DNA from: DYGX01 sp035325905
GTDB lineage: Bacteria > Chloroflexota > Anaerolineae > Aggregatilineales > Aggregatilineaceae
NCBI GenBank assembly: GCA_035325905.1
Contig: DAOKYY010000102.1
Location: 1-11,407 of the forward strand
Direction: 5' to 3'
Length of the DNA stretch: 11,407 bases
The notes under the pieces were generated by a model. That model did not search any database. It saw only the letters and a program-made list of their open reading frames with translations, and had not been told where the DNA came from. A program made the position numbers and the translations under genes. Of this stretch, positions 1 through 5,634 are shown one piece after another. The stretch's first letter is position 1, and every line of letters starts with the position of its first letter.

Positions 1-920
1 CTGAGCGCCTGCGCGGGCACGCGCACCGCACGCCGATCCACCGCTCGCGCACGCTGGACGCCCTCGCCGGGGCCGAGATACTGCTCAAGTGCGAGAACTT
101 CCAGCGCGGCGGGGCGTTCAAGTTTCGCGGCGCGTTCAACGCGATCAGCCTGCTCTCCGGCGAGCAGCGCGCGCGCGGCGTGATCACCTACTCGTCCGGC
201 AACCACGCCCAGGCGATCGCGCTGGCGGGGCGGCTGCTCGGCGCGCAGACGACCGTCGTCATGCCGGACAACGCGCCCGCCATCAAGCGCGCCGCCACCG
301 AGGGCTACGGCGCGCGCGTCGTGCCCTACGACCCTGCCACCGGCGACCGCCAGCAAATCGCGGAAGCCCTCGCCGCCGAGCGCGGCTACACGATCATTCC
401 CCCGTATGACGACGCGAACATCGTCGCCGGGCAGGGCACCGCCGCGCTCGAACTGCTTCAGGACGCCGGGTCGCTCGATTGGCTGCTGGTGCCGTGTGGC
501 GGCGGAGGATTGCTCAGCGGGTCGGCGATTGCGGCGAAGGGCCTCGCGCCGCAGTGCCGCGTGGTCGGGATCGAGCCAGAGCTTGCCGACGATGCTACAC
601 GCTCGTTCCACACGCGGACGCTGCACACCGTCCACAACCCGCCGACCCTCGCCGACGGGACGCGCACGCCCTCGCTCGGCGCGGTGACGTTCCCGCTGGT
701 GCTCGAATATGTGGACGATATGCGGACGGTCAGCGAGGATGCGATTGTCGAGGCGGTGCGCTTCCTGTTTTACCGCGCGAAGCTGGTGGTCGAGCCATCG
801 GGCGCGCTCGGCGTAGCGGCGCTGCTCAGCGGCGCGATCCAGGCGAGCGGGCGCGTCGGCGTGATCCTCTCCGGCGGCAACATCGACGGCCCGACGATGG
901 CGCGCCTCCTGAGCGGCTGA
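1..920 (+). CDS. PLP-dependent threonine dehydratase / serine racemase family enzyme, 5' end outside window
   Basis: The frame is open from base 3 to a TGA at 918-920, giving 305 visible residues; probably only some 10-20 N-terminal residues are missing. It belongs to fold-type II PLP enzymes. The Schiff-base lysine lies in GGAFKFRG (codon 120-122), the substrate loop is SSGNHAQA (192-215) and the phosphate-binding loop is CGGGGLLSG (GGGG at 498-509). VEPSGALG and LSGGNID occur near the C-terminus. There is no ACT regulatory domain, so this is the short catabolic/racemase type, not biosynthetic IlvA. Two details resemble serine racemase more than TdcB-type dehydratase: Ser in SSGNH, where TdcB-type enzymes have SAGNH, and EPELADD, which matches the Glu-Ala-Asp divalent-cation site of eukaryotic serine racemase. 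Both activities often coexist in this family, so the substrate (Ser or Thr) is not settled. It converges on the kinase gene with only 23 bp between, and I see no terminator hairpin there. Confidence 0.93.
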   Translation, partial: ERLRGHAHRTPIHRSRTLDALAGAEILLKCENFQRGGAFKFRGAFNAISLLSGEQRARGVITYSSGNHAQAIALAGRLLGAQTTVVMPDNAPAIKRAATEGYGARVVPYDPATGDRQQIAEALAAERGYTIIPPYDDANIVAGQGTAALELLQDAGSLDWLLVPCGGGGLLSGSAIAAKGLAPQCRVVGIEPELADDATRSFHTRTLHTVHNPPTLADGTRTPSLGAVTFPLVLEYVDDMRTVSEDAIVEAVRFLFYRAKLVVEPSGALGVAALLSGAIQASGRVGVILSGGNIDGPTMARLLSG

Positions 921-943
921 GCGCGCCCGCCCAACGCCCCGAC

Positions 944-2639
944 TTAATCCGCGACAATCTGGAGCGTCACGCTGGCCGGGTCGCCGCGCACGTCGTCGCG
1001 CCAGGGGACGACTTCGAGCGTGTGCGTGCCGGTGCTGTCCGGCTCGTAGGTGAAGTAGCCCTGGTAAAGCTGCTGCCCGCCGATCGGCGTGGACATAATC
1101 ACGCGGTTTAGCCGCCGCAGCTCGACGCGCGTCAGGCCCTGCGTATCGCGCACGGTGTACTGAATCTCGACCGTATCGCCCAGGCTGACCTGCGTGTTAT
1201 TGGGCGGCGACTGGATCGCGGCGCTGGGCCGGTAGAGCGGCGTGGGCGAGGCCGCCGGGACGGTCGGCGTCGCGGGCGGAGTCTCGTCGCCGCCGCCGAG
1301 CAAGCCGGTCGCCACGACGACGATCACGCCGAGCGCGACGATCACCGCCGCCGCGATCGCGATGCCCCACAGCCAGCGTCCGAGCCGCATCCCTTCCGGC
1401 TCCGGCTCGTACTCGTAGCCCGCGTAGGGCGGCGTATAGACCGGCGGCTGNNNNNNNNNNNNNNNNNNNNNNNNNNNNNNNNNNNNNNNNNNNNNNNNNN
1501 NNNNNNNNNNNNNNNNNNNNNNNNNNNNNNNNNNNNNNNNNNNNNNNNNNGACCGGCGGCTGATACGTGGGCGGCGGCTGGACCGGCTGGGCTGGCGGCG
1601 GCGGGACATAGCGCGGCGGCGGGGCGATGGTCGGCGGCGCGGGAGCCGCCTGATCGGCGGGCATGGTCGGCGCCTCGTCGGGCGCGCCGGTCCCGGCCCC
1701 GTGCCGGATCATCTCCTCTTCCGCCATGCGATCTTCGAGCGCGTCCAGCTCGGCGGCGGTCGCGCCGCTGCGCCCGGCCTCGAACAGCGTCTGCTCCGGC
1801 AGGCGCGCGGGCTGCTGGATCGCTTGCTCCAATGCGGCGGCCAGCTCGCCCGCCGAGGCGTAGCGGTCCTCCGGGCGCTTGGCGAGCGCCTTATCGATCA
1901 CCGGCTCGATGCTGAGCGGCAGATCGGGCTTGACGCTGTGCGGGCGCGGCGGCTCCATATCGAGGTGCTGGTACATCAGGCCATGCGGCGTCTCGGCGGC
2001 GAACGGCACCTGTCCAACCAGCATCTGGTACACAATCACGCCCAGCGCGTAAATGTCGGTCCGGCCATCGATCGGCTCAGCGCGCCACTGCTCCGGGGCC
2101 ATGTAGGTCGGCGTGCCCATCACTGCCCCGGTCGCGGTCAGGCCGGTGGTCGGGCCGCCGCCGAGCATCTTGGCGATTCCGAAATCGGTCAGGTAGGCGT
2201 TGCCGAGGTTGTCGAGCAGGACGTTGGTCGGCTTGAGATCGCGGTGCACGATGCCGCGCAGGTGCGCGTAATCGAGCGCCGAGGCGATCTGCCGCGTCAG
2301 CTCGACCGCGCGCTTGACCGGCAGCGCCCCGCCGCGTAGCTCGTGCGCCAGGTTGCCGCCTTCCATCAGGCGCATCACCAGGTAGGTCATCTCGCCCTCG
2401 CGCCCGAAGTCAAAGACCGGCAGGATGTGCGGGTGCTGAAGCCGGGCGATGATGCGCGCCTCGCGCTCGAACCGCTCCGCGAACTCCGGCTCGGCGGCCA
2501 GCTCCGCGCTGATGATCTTGATGGCGACATCGCGGTCCATGCTGGGCTGGTGCGCGCGGTAGACGGTCGCCATCCCGCCCCTGCCGATCGGCTCCAGGAT
2601 TTCATATGGACCCAACTGCTGGTTGGTGGGAAGCGTCAT
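944..2639 (-). CDS. Membrane Ser/Thr protein kinase (Hanks type) with external Ig-like domain; interrupted by N gap
   Basis: Start ATG at 2639, stop TAA at 944-946. The N-terminal kinase domain is complete: Gly loop GRGGMATV (residues 19-26), catalytic AIK Lys41, HRDLKPTN (132-139), DFG (152-154) and GTPTYMAPEQW. A Pro-rich linker (PPPAQPVQPPPTYQPPV) follows and runs into the N gap. Past the gap the frame continues as QPPVYTPPYAGYEYEPEPEG, then one membrane span (LWGIAIAAAVIVALGVIVVV, about 1372-1310), then an external domain of roughly 100 residues that looks like an Ig-like beta sandwich and ends VTLQIVAD. The parts on either side of the gap are in different frames as written, which is expected if the 100 Ns are a placeholder. 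Merging the 12-bp repeat at the gap edges restores one frame and gives about 527 residues. The topology is that of PknB-like receptor kinases, but the sensor is Ig-like rather than PASTA. The ligand is unknown. No clear Shine-Dalgarno precedes the ATG. Confidence 0.92.
1439..1450. repeat. 12-bp direct repeat at left gap edge
   Basis: GACCGGCGGCTG abuts the gap on the left and is repeated exactly at 1551-1562, the first bases after the gap. On the coding strand both encode QPPV. The copies may be two units of a Pro-rich repeat, or the same bases present at two overlapping contig ends. Confidence 0.85.
1451..1550. other. Assembly gap (100 N) inside the kinase linker
   Basis: Exactly 100 Ns, the conventional placeholder for a gap of unknown length. 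It falls in the Pro-rich linker between the kinase domain and the membrane span. The coding frame before and after the gap differs by one, so the true distance is not 100 bases, or the neighbouring sequences overlap. Confidence 0.97.
1551..1562. repeat. 12-bp direct repeat at right gap edge
   Basis: Second exact copy of GACCGGCGGCTG (first at 1439-1450), starting at the base after the last N. It encodes the QPPV that ends the first part of the kinase linker. Confidence 0.85.
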
Positions 2640-2676
2640 CTCAGACCGTACCCCGTGTGCGCCTTGTCCTACCCTG

Positions 2677-2705
2677 GTTTTAGGTCAAATATCGTCGCGC
2701 GCCAA
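2677..2705 (-). promoter_or_regulatory. Possible promoter of the kinase gene
   Basis: Reading the minus strand, TTGGCG (2705-2700) and TAAAAC (2682-2677) are separated by 17 bp and would start transcription about 30 bases before the kinase ATG. Both boxes match the sigma-70 consensus only partly (about four of six each). The kinase may instead be read through from the methyltransferase 83 bp upstream. Confidence 0.3.
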
Positions 2706-2722
2706 GCGCACGCCCGCGCGCC

Positions 2723-3769
2723 TCAGTCCTTGCGGAAGATCAGGATATTCTGGTGGATGATGTTCGGCACATAGGCGCTCGGATAGCCATAGGGCCGGAT
2801 GCGCGTCCCGGTGCTGTACCAGATTTTCTCGCCTTTGAAGCGCCAGCCGAGCGCGCGGTAGCGTTCCGCGACAATGGCCGAGGTGTGGATGTACTCGCCG
2901 CGCTGGTAGGCGTCGCGCAGGATCAGCGCGAGGTAGCGGCGCGGCCTGAGCACGCGCAGCATTTGCGCCCCGGCGCCGTCCAGCGCCTCGAAGAACGCTT
3001 CGAACGAGCCGCACTTGCTCAGGTCGCGCGGGTCGTCGCTGTACGGCACGTAGCTGCTGCGCCGGTTGGAGTAGCCATAGAGCGTGCTGGCCTCGTCGCC
3101 GGACATCGTCTGCTCCAGCTCCGGGCTGTAGGGCGGATCGGTCGCGATGAAGTCCACCGAGTGATCCGGGAAGGTCCGCAGCACCTCGCGGCAGTCGCCT
3201 TCGATGAACGGATGCGGCGTGAGTCCCTCTTGCGCGCAGACGGCGTGATACAGCGCGATCGAGGCCGGGTTCAGCTCGATGCTCACGGAGCGCCGTCCGG
3301 CCAGGTAAGCGCCGAGCGCCGTCCCGCCCGCCCCGCCGAACGGGTCCAGCACCAGCTCGCCACGCTTGCTGAAGAACTCGATCAGCTCCTGCATCAGCTG
3401 GGGCGGCTTGTTGCCCCCCTGGCGCTTGCGCAGCTCGTGGCCGAGAATCGACGGGTAGCTGGTGCGCATCACCGACTTGGTGAACCACAGCCACTCCGCG
3501 CCGGTCAGATCGTTGAGGCGGTTGCGCGGGTGCCGCCCGTCAGGATCGCCCCGCGAGCCGGGCGCAGCTTCGGCGGAGTCGCTTCCGGCGAAGGCTTCCT
3601 GGACGCGGCGCGCGCCGACGTGCGCGGCCAGCCGCTCCAGAAACGCGCCGGCGGCCAGGGCCGGCATGCTCTCGTCCAGCGAGACCGGGATGCCGAGATC
3701 GCGGCTCAGCGCCGCTTCGATCACACGCCGCATGTGGTCAACCAGCTCGTCTTCCACCCGGTTGATCAT
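2723..3769 (-). CDS. DNA methyltransferase with DPPY motif (adenine-N6 or cytosine-N4), orphan
   Basis: 348 residues from ATG 3769, chosen because AAGGA lies 6 bases upstream; an in-frame ATG at 3817 would add 16 residues but has no ribosome site. The AdoMet-binding motif I is LVLDPFGGAGGT (residues 139-150), followed by SIELNP, and the catalytic motif IV is ATDPPYSPE (DPPY 211-214). NKPPQLMQELIEFF just before motif I resembles motif X of beta-class amino-methyltransferases (the HPTQKP region), yet here X and I precede IV with only about 60 residues between, as in gamma-class order. The family transfers a methyl group from AdoMet to the exocyclic amine of A or C. The C-terminus (YVPNIIHQNILIFRK) may be part of the fold. 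Residues 1-90 are unrecognised. No restriction nuclease is in the window, so it may be a solitary, regulatory-type methylase. Target site unknown. Confidence 0.88.
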   Translation of the reverse strand: MINRVEDELVDHMRRVIEAALSRDLGIPVSLDESMPALAAGAFLERLAAHVGARRVQEAFAGSDSAEAAPGSRGDPDGRHPRNRLNDLTGAEWLWFTKSVMRTSYPSILGHELRKRQGGNKPPQLMQELIEFFSKRGELVLDPFGGAGGTALGAYLAGRRSVSIELNPASIALYHAVCAQEGLTPHPFIEGDCREVLRTFPDHSVDFIATDPPYSPELEQTMSGDEASTLYGYSNRRSSYVPYSDDPRDLSKCGSFEAFFEALDGAGAQMLRVLRPRRYLALILRDAYQRGEYIHTSAIVAERYRALGWRFKGEKIWYSTGTRIRPYGYPSAYVPNIIHQNILIFRKD

Positions 3770-3859
3770 AAGCTGTCCTTCGCGCTGAGCCTCAGTTCCC
3801 TCGCCCGGCTCGATCATACACGATTCTGCGCTTTGCCGCGCAGGCGCGCGGAACCGCCT

Positions 3860-4630
3860 CTACTGCGCCGTGTAGCCGCCGTCAATGTATAGCTCCGCGC
3901 CGGTGACGAATTTCGCTTCATCCGAGGCCAGGTACAGCACGCCATACGCCACGTCGAGCGGCTCGCCGGGGTGGCCGATCGGGTGGATGCGGTTGCGCCC
4001 TTCCATGTACGCCTCGTAGCCCTCCGGCGCGTCGAGCGCCATGCCCTTGACCAGCTCGGTCATGATCGTGCCCGGATGCACCGAGTTGACGCGGATACCC
4101 TGCCGCGCGTAATAGATCGCGTCGGTCTTGGTCATCAGGCGCACCGCGCCCTTCGCGGCGTGGTAGGGCGGCACGTCCGCCGAGCCGATCGCGCCGTAGA
4201 TCGACGAGAGGTTGACGATCGAGCCGCCGCCCTGCGCCAGCATGACCGGCACGACATGCTTGGTGCAGAAGAACGCGCCTTTGACATCGACCGCGAATAC
4301 CGCGTCCCATTCTTCCTCGCTGATCTCGTGCGTCGGCTTGTCCACGCCGGACAGGCCCGCGTTGTTGACCAGGATGTCGATCCGCCCGAAACGCTCGACG
4401 ATGGCCTTGACCGTCTCGCGCACGCTGGCCTCGCTCGCCACGTCCAGCCGCCAGAACGCCGCGCGTCCGCCGCTGGCCGCGATCTCGCCGGCGAGCGCCT
4501 GCCCTTCGCGCTCCAGAATATCGGTCACGGCGACCGTCGCGCCCTCGCGCGCGAACAGCTCGCACGTCGCCCGCCCGATGCCGAGCGCCCCGCCCGTGAT
4601 CAGCGCCACTTTGTTCTCCAGCCGTCCCAT
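3860..4630 (-). CDS. Short-chain dehydrogenase/reductase (SDR), classical type
   Basis: 256 residues from ATG 4630, with GGAG just upstream and GGAGGG 10 bases upstream; an in-frame GTG at 4648 has no ribosome site. It is a Rossmann-fold NAD(P)-dependent oxidoreductase: cofactor loop TGGALGIG (residues 12-19), NNAG (89-92) and catalytic Ser143, Tyr156, Lys160 (in YHAAK). Asp37 at the end of the second strand (AVTDIL) favours NAD(H) over NADP(H). The C-terminal VTGAELYIDGGYTAQ is typical of the family. The fourth member of the classical tetrad, the Asn of NVxG, appears as Asp115 in AVDVKGAFF. Such enzymes are often named glucose 1-dehydrogenase or 3-oxoacyl-ACP reductase by similarity, but the substrate cannot be read from the sequence. 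It is first in a same-strand run with the methyltransferase (90 bp downstream) and kinase, with no evident functional link. Confidence 0.93.
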   Translation of the reverse strand: MGRLENKVALITGGALGIGRATCELFAREGATVAVTDILEREGQALAGEIAASGGRAAFWRLDVASEASVRETVKAIVERFGRIDILVNNAGLSGVDKPTHEISEEEWDAVFAVDVKGAFFCTKHVVPVMLAQGGGSIVNLSSIYGAIGSADVPPYHAAKGAVRLMTKTDAIYYARQGIRVNSVHPGTIMTELVKGMALDAPEGYEAYMEGRNRIHPIGHPGEPLDVAYGVLYLASDEAKFVTGAELYIDGGYTAQ

Positions 4631-4667
4631 ATTCTCCAAACCCTCCACTTTGAGAAAAGACCCGCCT

Positions 4668-4673
4668 ATGATA
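4668..4673 (-). promoter_or_regulatory. Possible -10 box of the SDR gene
   Basis: Minus-strand TATCAT sits about 38 bases upstream of the SDR ATG. It is followed by AGGCGGG, resembling the G-rich stretch after other -10 boxes in this window. No convincing -35 box is found at 16-18 bp. Confidence 0.25.
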
Positions 4674-4736
4674 AATCACGTGCCCCGAAGTCGGACACCC
4701 CCGATTTTACGGCGCCGTGTTACCACGCGCTTGAGA

Positions 4737-4767
4737 TTGCGCCGTTTATCACAAAACGCTCTATACT
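4737..4767 (+). promoter_or_regulatory. Possible promoter of the peroxiredoxin gene
   Basis: TATACT at 4762-4767 is a good -10 box. The nearest -35 candidate is TTGCGC at 4737-4742 with a long 19-bp spacer. Transcription would start near 4774, leaving a leader of about 65 bases to the upstream start (4840) or about 175 bases to the main start (4951). Confidence 0.4.
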
Positions 4768-4827
4768 CAGGGTAGGTGAAGGACGCGCCAGCCGCGACGC
4801 TCACGCCAGGTCCGGCCGGCGAAACGC

Positions 4828-4833
4828 AAGGAG
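4828..4833 (+). promoter_or_regulatory. Upstream Shine-Dalgarno, alternative start at 4840
   Basis: AAGGAG lies 6 bases before ATG 4840. That ATG is in frame with the peroxiredoxin with no stop between, and would add 37 Pro/Ala-rich residues including one Cys (residue 8 of the extension). It could be a true alternative start or a fortuitous site. Confidence 0.4.
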
Positions 4834-4936
4834 CGTGTGATGACTCAATCCCTCGAATCCTGCGCCCGCCCGCCGACGGCGGGACCGCTCGTCGCTCCAG
4901 ACGAAGCCGGCGCAGGCGCTGTATCCCCGGTTCCTC

Positions 4937-4944
4937 AGGAGGAG
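4937..4944 (+). promoter_or_regulatory. Strong Shine-Dalgarno that sets the peroxiredoxin start
   Basis: AGGAGGAG ends 6 bases before ATG 4951. The protein from this ATG begins MIARVGKAAPDFETTAF, which is the usual N-terminus of an AhpC-type peroxiredoxin, so 4951 is the preferred start. Confidence 0.8.
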
Positions 4945-4950
4945 AAACGT

Positions 4951-5556
4951 ATGATCGCACGTGTAGGCAAAGCCGCCCCGGATTTTGAGACGACCGCCTT
5001 TCATCAGGGCGCCTTCAAGCTGGTGAGGCTCTCCGACTACGCCGGGAAGTGGGTGCTGCTGTGCTTCTACCCCGGCGACTTCACCTTTGTCTGACCGACC
5101 GAGCTGGCGGCAGTTGCCGTCCACTATGACGAGCTTCAGGCGCTTGGAGTTCATGTGCTCTCGGTCAGCACCGACAGTCATTTCACGCACAAAATCTGGC
5201 AGGAAGAAGAGCTTTCGAAGATGGTCGAAGGCGGCGTGCCGTTCCCGATGCTTTCTGACTCCGGCGGACGAATCGGGACGGTGTACGGCGTCTATGACGA
5301 GGCCGCCGGGGTAGACATTCGCGGGCGCTTCCTGATCGACCCGGACGGCGTAATCCAGGCGATGGAGGTCATGACGCCGCCAGTGGGCCGCAACATCACC
5401 GAGTTGATCCGGCAGGTCCAGGCGTTCCAGCACAACCGCGCGACGGGCGAGGTGCTGCCCGCCGGGTGGACGCCCGGCCAGCCGACGCTCAAGCCCGGCC
5501 CGGACCTGGTCGGCAAGGTTTGGCAGGTGTGGCAGCCGGTCAAAAACGGCGGCTGA
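4951..5556 (+). CDS. Selenocysteine-containing peroxiredoxin (AhpC/2-Cys Prx type), TGA at the peroxidatic position
   Basis: Read through the TGA at 5092-5094, the gene gives 201 residues ending at TGA 5554-5556. The active-site segment is FYPGDFTFV-U-PTE, where homologues have FxxxDFTFVCPTE, so the TGA replaces exactly the peroxidatic Cys (residue 48). The frame continues intact through LSVSTDSHFTHKIWQ, GRFLIDPDGVIQA and GEVLPAGWTPGQPTLKP. The family reduces H2O2, alkyl hydroperoxides or peroxynitrite in the cytoplasm. Selenocysteine would be inserted by SelB and tRNA-Sec, and the base after the stop is C (UGAC), a weak termination context. The resolving Cys of GEVCPAxW is Leu169 here; the only Cys is Cys38. 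It therefore looks like a one-selenocysteine enzyme reduced by an outside thiol. Standard gene callers would split it into an 85-residue or shorter fragment and a downstream piece near 5155. The alternative, a point-mutated pseudogene or base error, is less likely given the hairpin and intact frame. Confidence 0.9.
5092..5094 (+). other. TGA read as selenocysteine (Sec48)
   Basis: In-frame TGA at the codon of the peroxidatic cysteine of a peroxiredoxin. TGA ends at least six genes here (918, 2723, 5554, 7192, 10223 and 10855), so UGA is not a general sense codon in this genome; local recoding is needed. Confidence 0.87.
5106..5121 (+). promoter_or_regulatory. Candidate bacterial SECIS hairpin
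   Basis: GGCGGC (5106-5111), loop AGTT (5112-5115) and GCCGTC (5116-5121) form a 6-bp stem with one G-U pair. The loop begins 18 bases after the TGA and has G at its second position with U next. A bacterial SECIS is expected close downstream of UGA inside the coding region, with a G early in a small loop, for SelB to bind; in E. coli fdhF the spacing is nearly the same. GAGCT (5101-5105) and AGCTT (5132-5136) could add a lower stem with a large bulge. No bulged U is seen in the upper stem. Confidence 0.7.
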
Positions 5557-5583
5557 CCTGCTGCCGCAGGCAACGCACGCAAA

Positions 5584-5617
5584 CGGGGCGGCTCTCGGTG
5601 AGCCGCCCCGCCCTTTT
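5584..5617 (+). terminator. Strong intrinsic terminator of the peroxiredoxin gene
   Basis: An 11-bp perfect stem (arms 5584-5594 and 5600-5610, GGGGCGGCTC paired with GAGCCGCCCC plus C-G) with loop TCGGT, followed by CCCTTTTC. It begins 28 bases after the stop codon. The convergent lipoprotein gene ends at 5635, so the same hairpin may also serve that strand, though the minus-strand tail (GTTTGCG) is a poor U tract. Confidence 0.9.
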
Positions 5618-5634
5618 CGTCCCTCGATTGCGCG

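Larger units (their letters stand above)
4631..4950. other. Divergent intergenic region between SDR and selenoperoxiredoxin
   Basis: About 320 bases without an assured gene. The left half is relatively AT-rich and holds candidate -10 boxes for both directions, and an outward-facing repeat TGATAAA (4669-4675) / TTTATCA (4745-4751). The right half (4775-4950) is a GC-rich leader with two Shine-Dalgarno sites in frame with the peroxiredoxin and a CCCGCC-GAC-GGCGGG hairpin at 4869-4883. I recognise no known riboswitch class in it. Confidence 0.6.

Noticed and set aside
2696..2722. GC-rich dyad after the methyltransferase stop as a terminator
   Set aside because: Arms are imperfect GC alternations and only a short ATATTT follows; not strong enough to call.
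3836..3851. CCGCGC/GCGCGG hairpin after the SDR stop as a terminator
   Set aside because: No T-rich tail follows on the minus strand; short GC palindromes like this are expected by chance at this base composition.
2753..3892. 379-codon plus-strand open frame opposite the methyltransferase
   Set aside because: Antisense to a gene with DPPY and AdoMet motifs; no recognisable domain and no ribosome site evaluated as convincing.
5092..5094. UGA reassigned to Trp, Gly or Cys genome-wide
   Set aside because: TGA is the terminal stop of at least six genes in the window, each at the expected protein end.
4801..5433. 210-codon minus-strand open frame across the peroxiredoxin
   Set aside because: Antisense shadow of a gene with family motifs on the plus strand; no motif of its own.
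4951..5556. Peroxiredoxin as a pseudogene or two separate genes (fragment ending at 5094 and a gene starting near 5155)
   Set aside because: The frame is unbroken apart from the TGA at the catalytic codon, no ribosome site precedes 5155, a downstream piece would lack the active site, and a SECIS-like hairpin follows the TGA.
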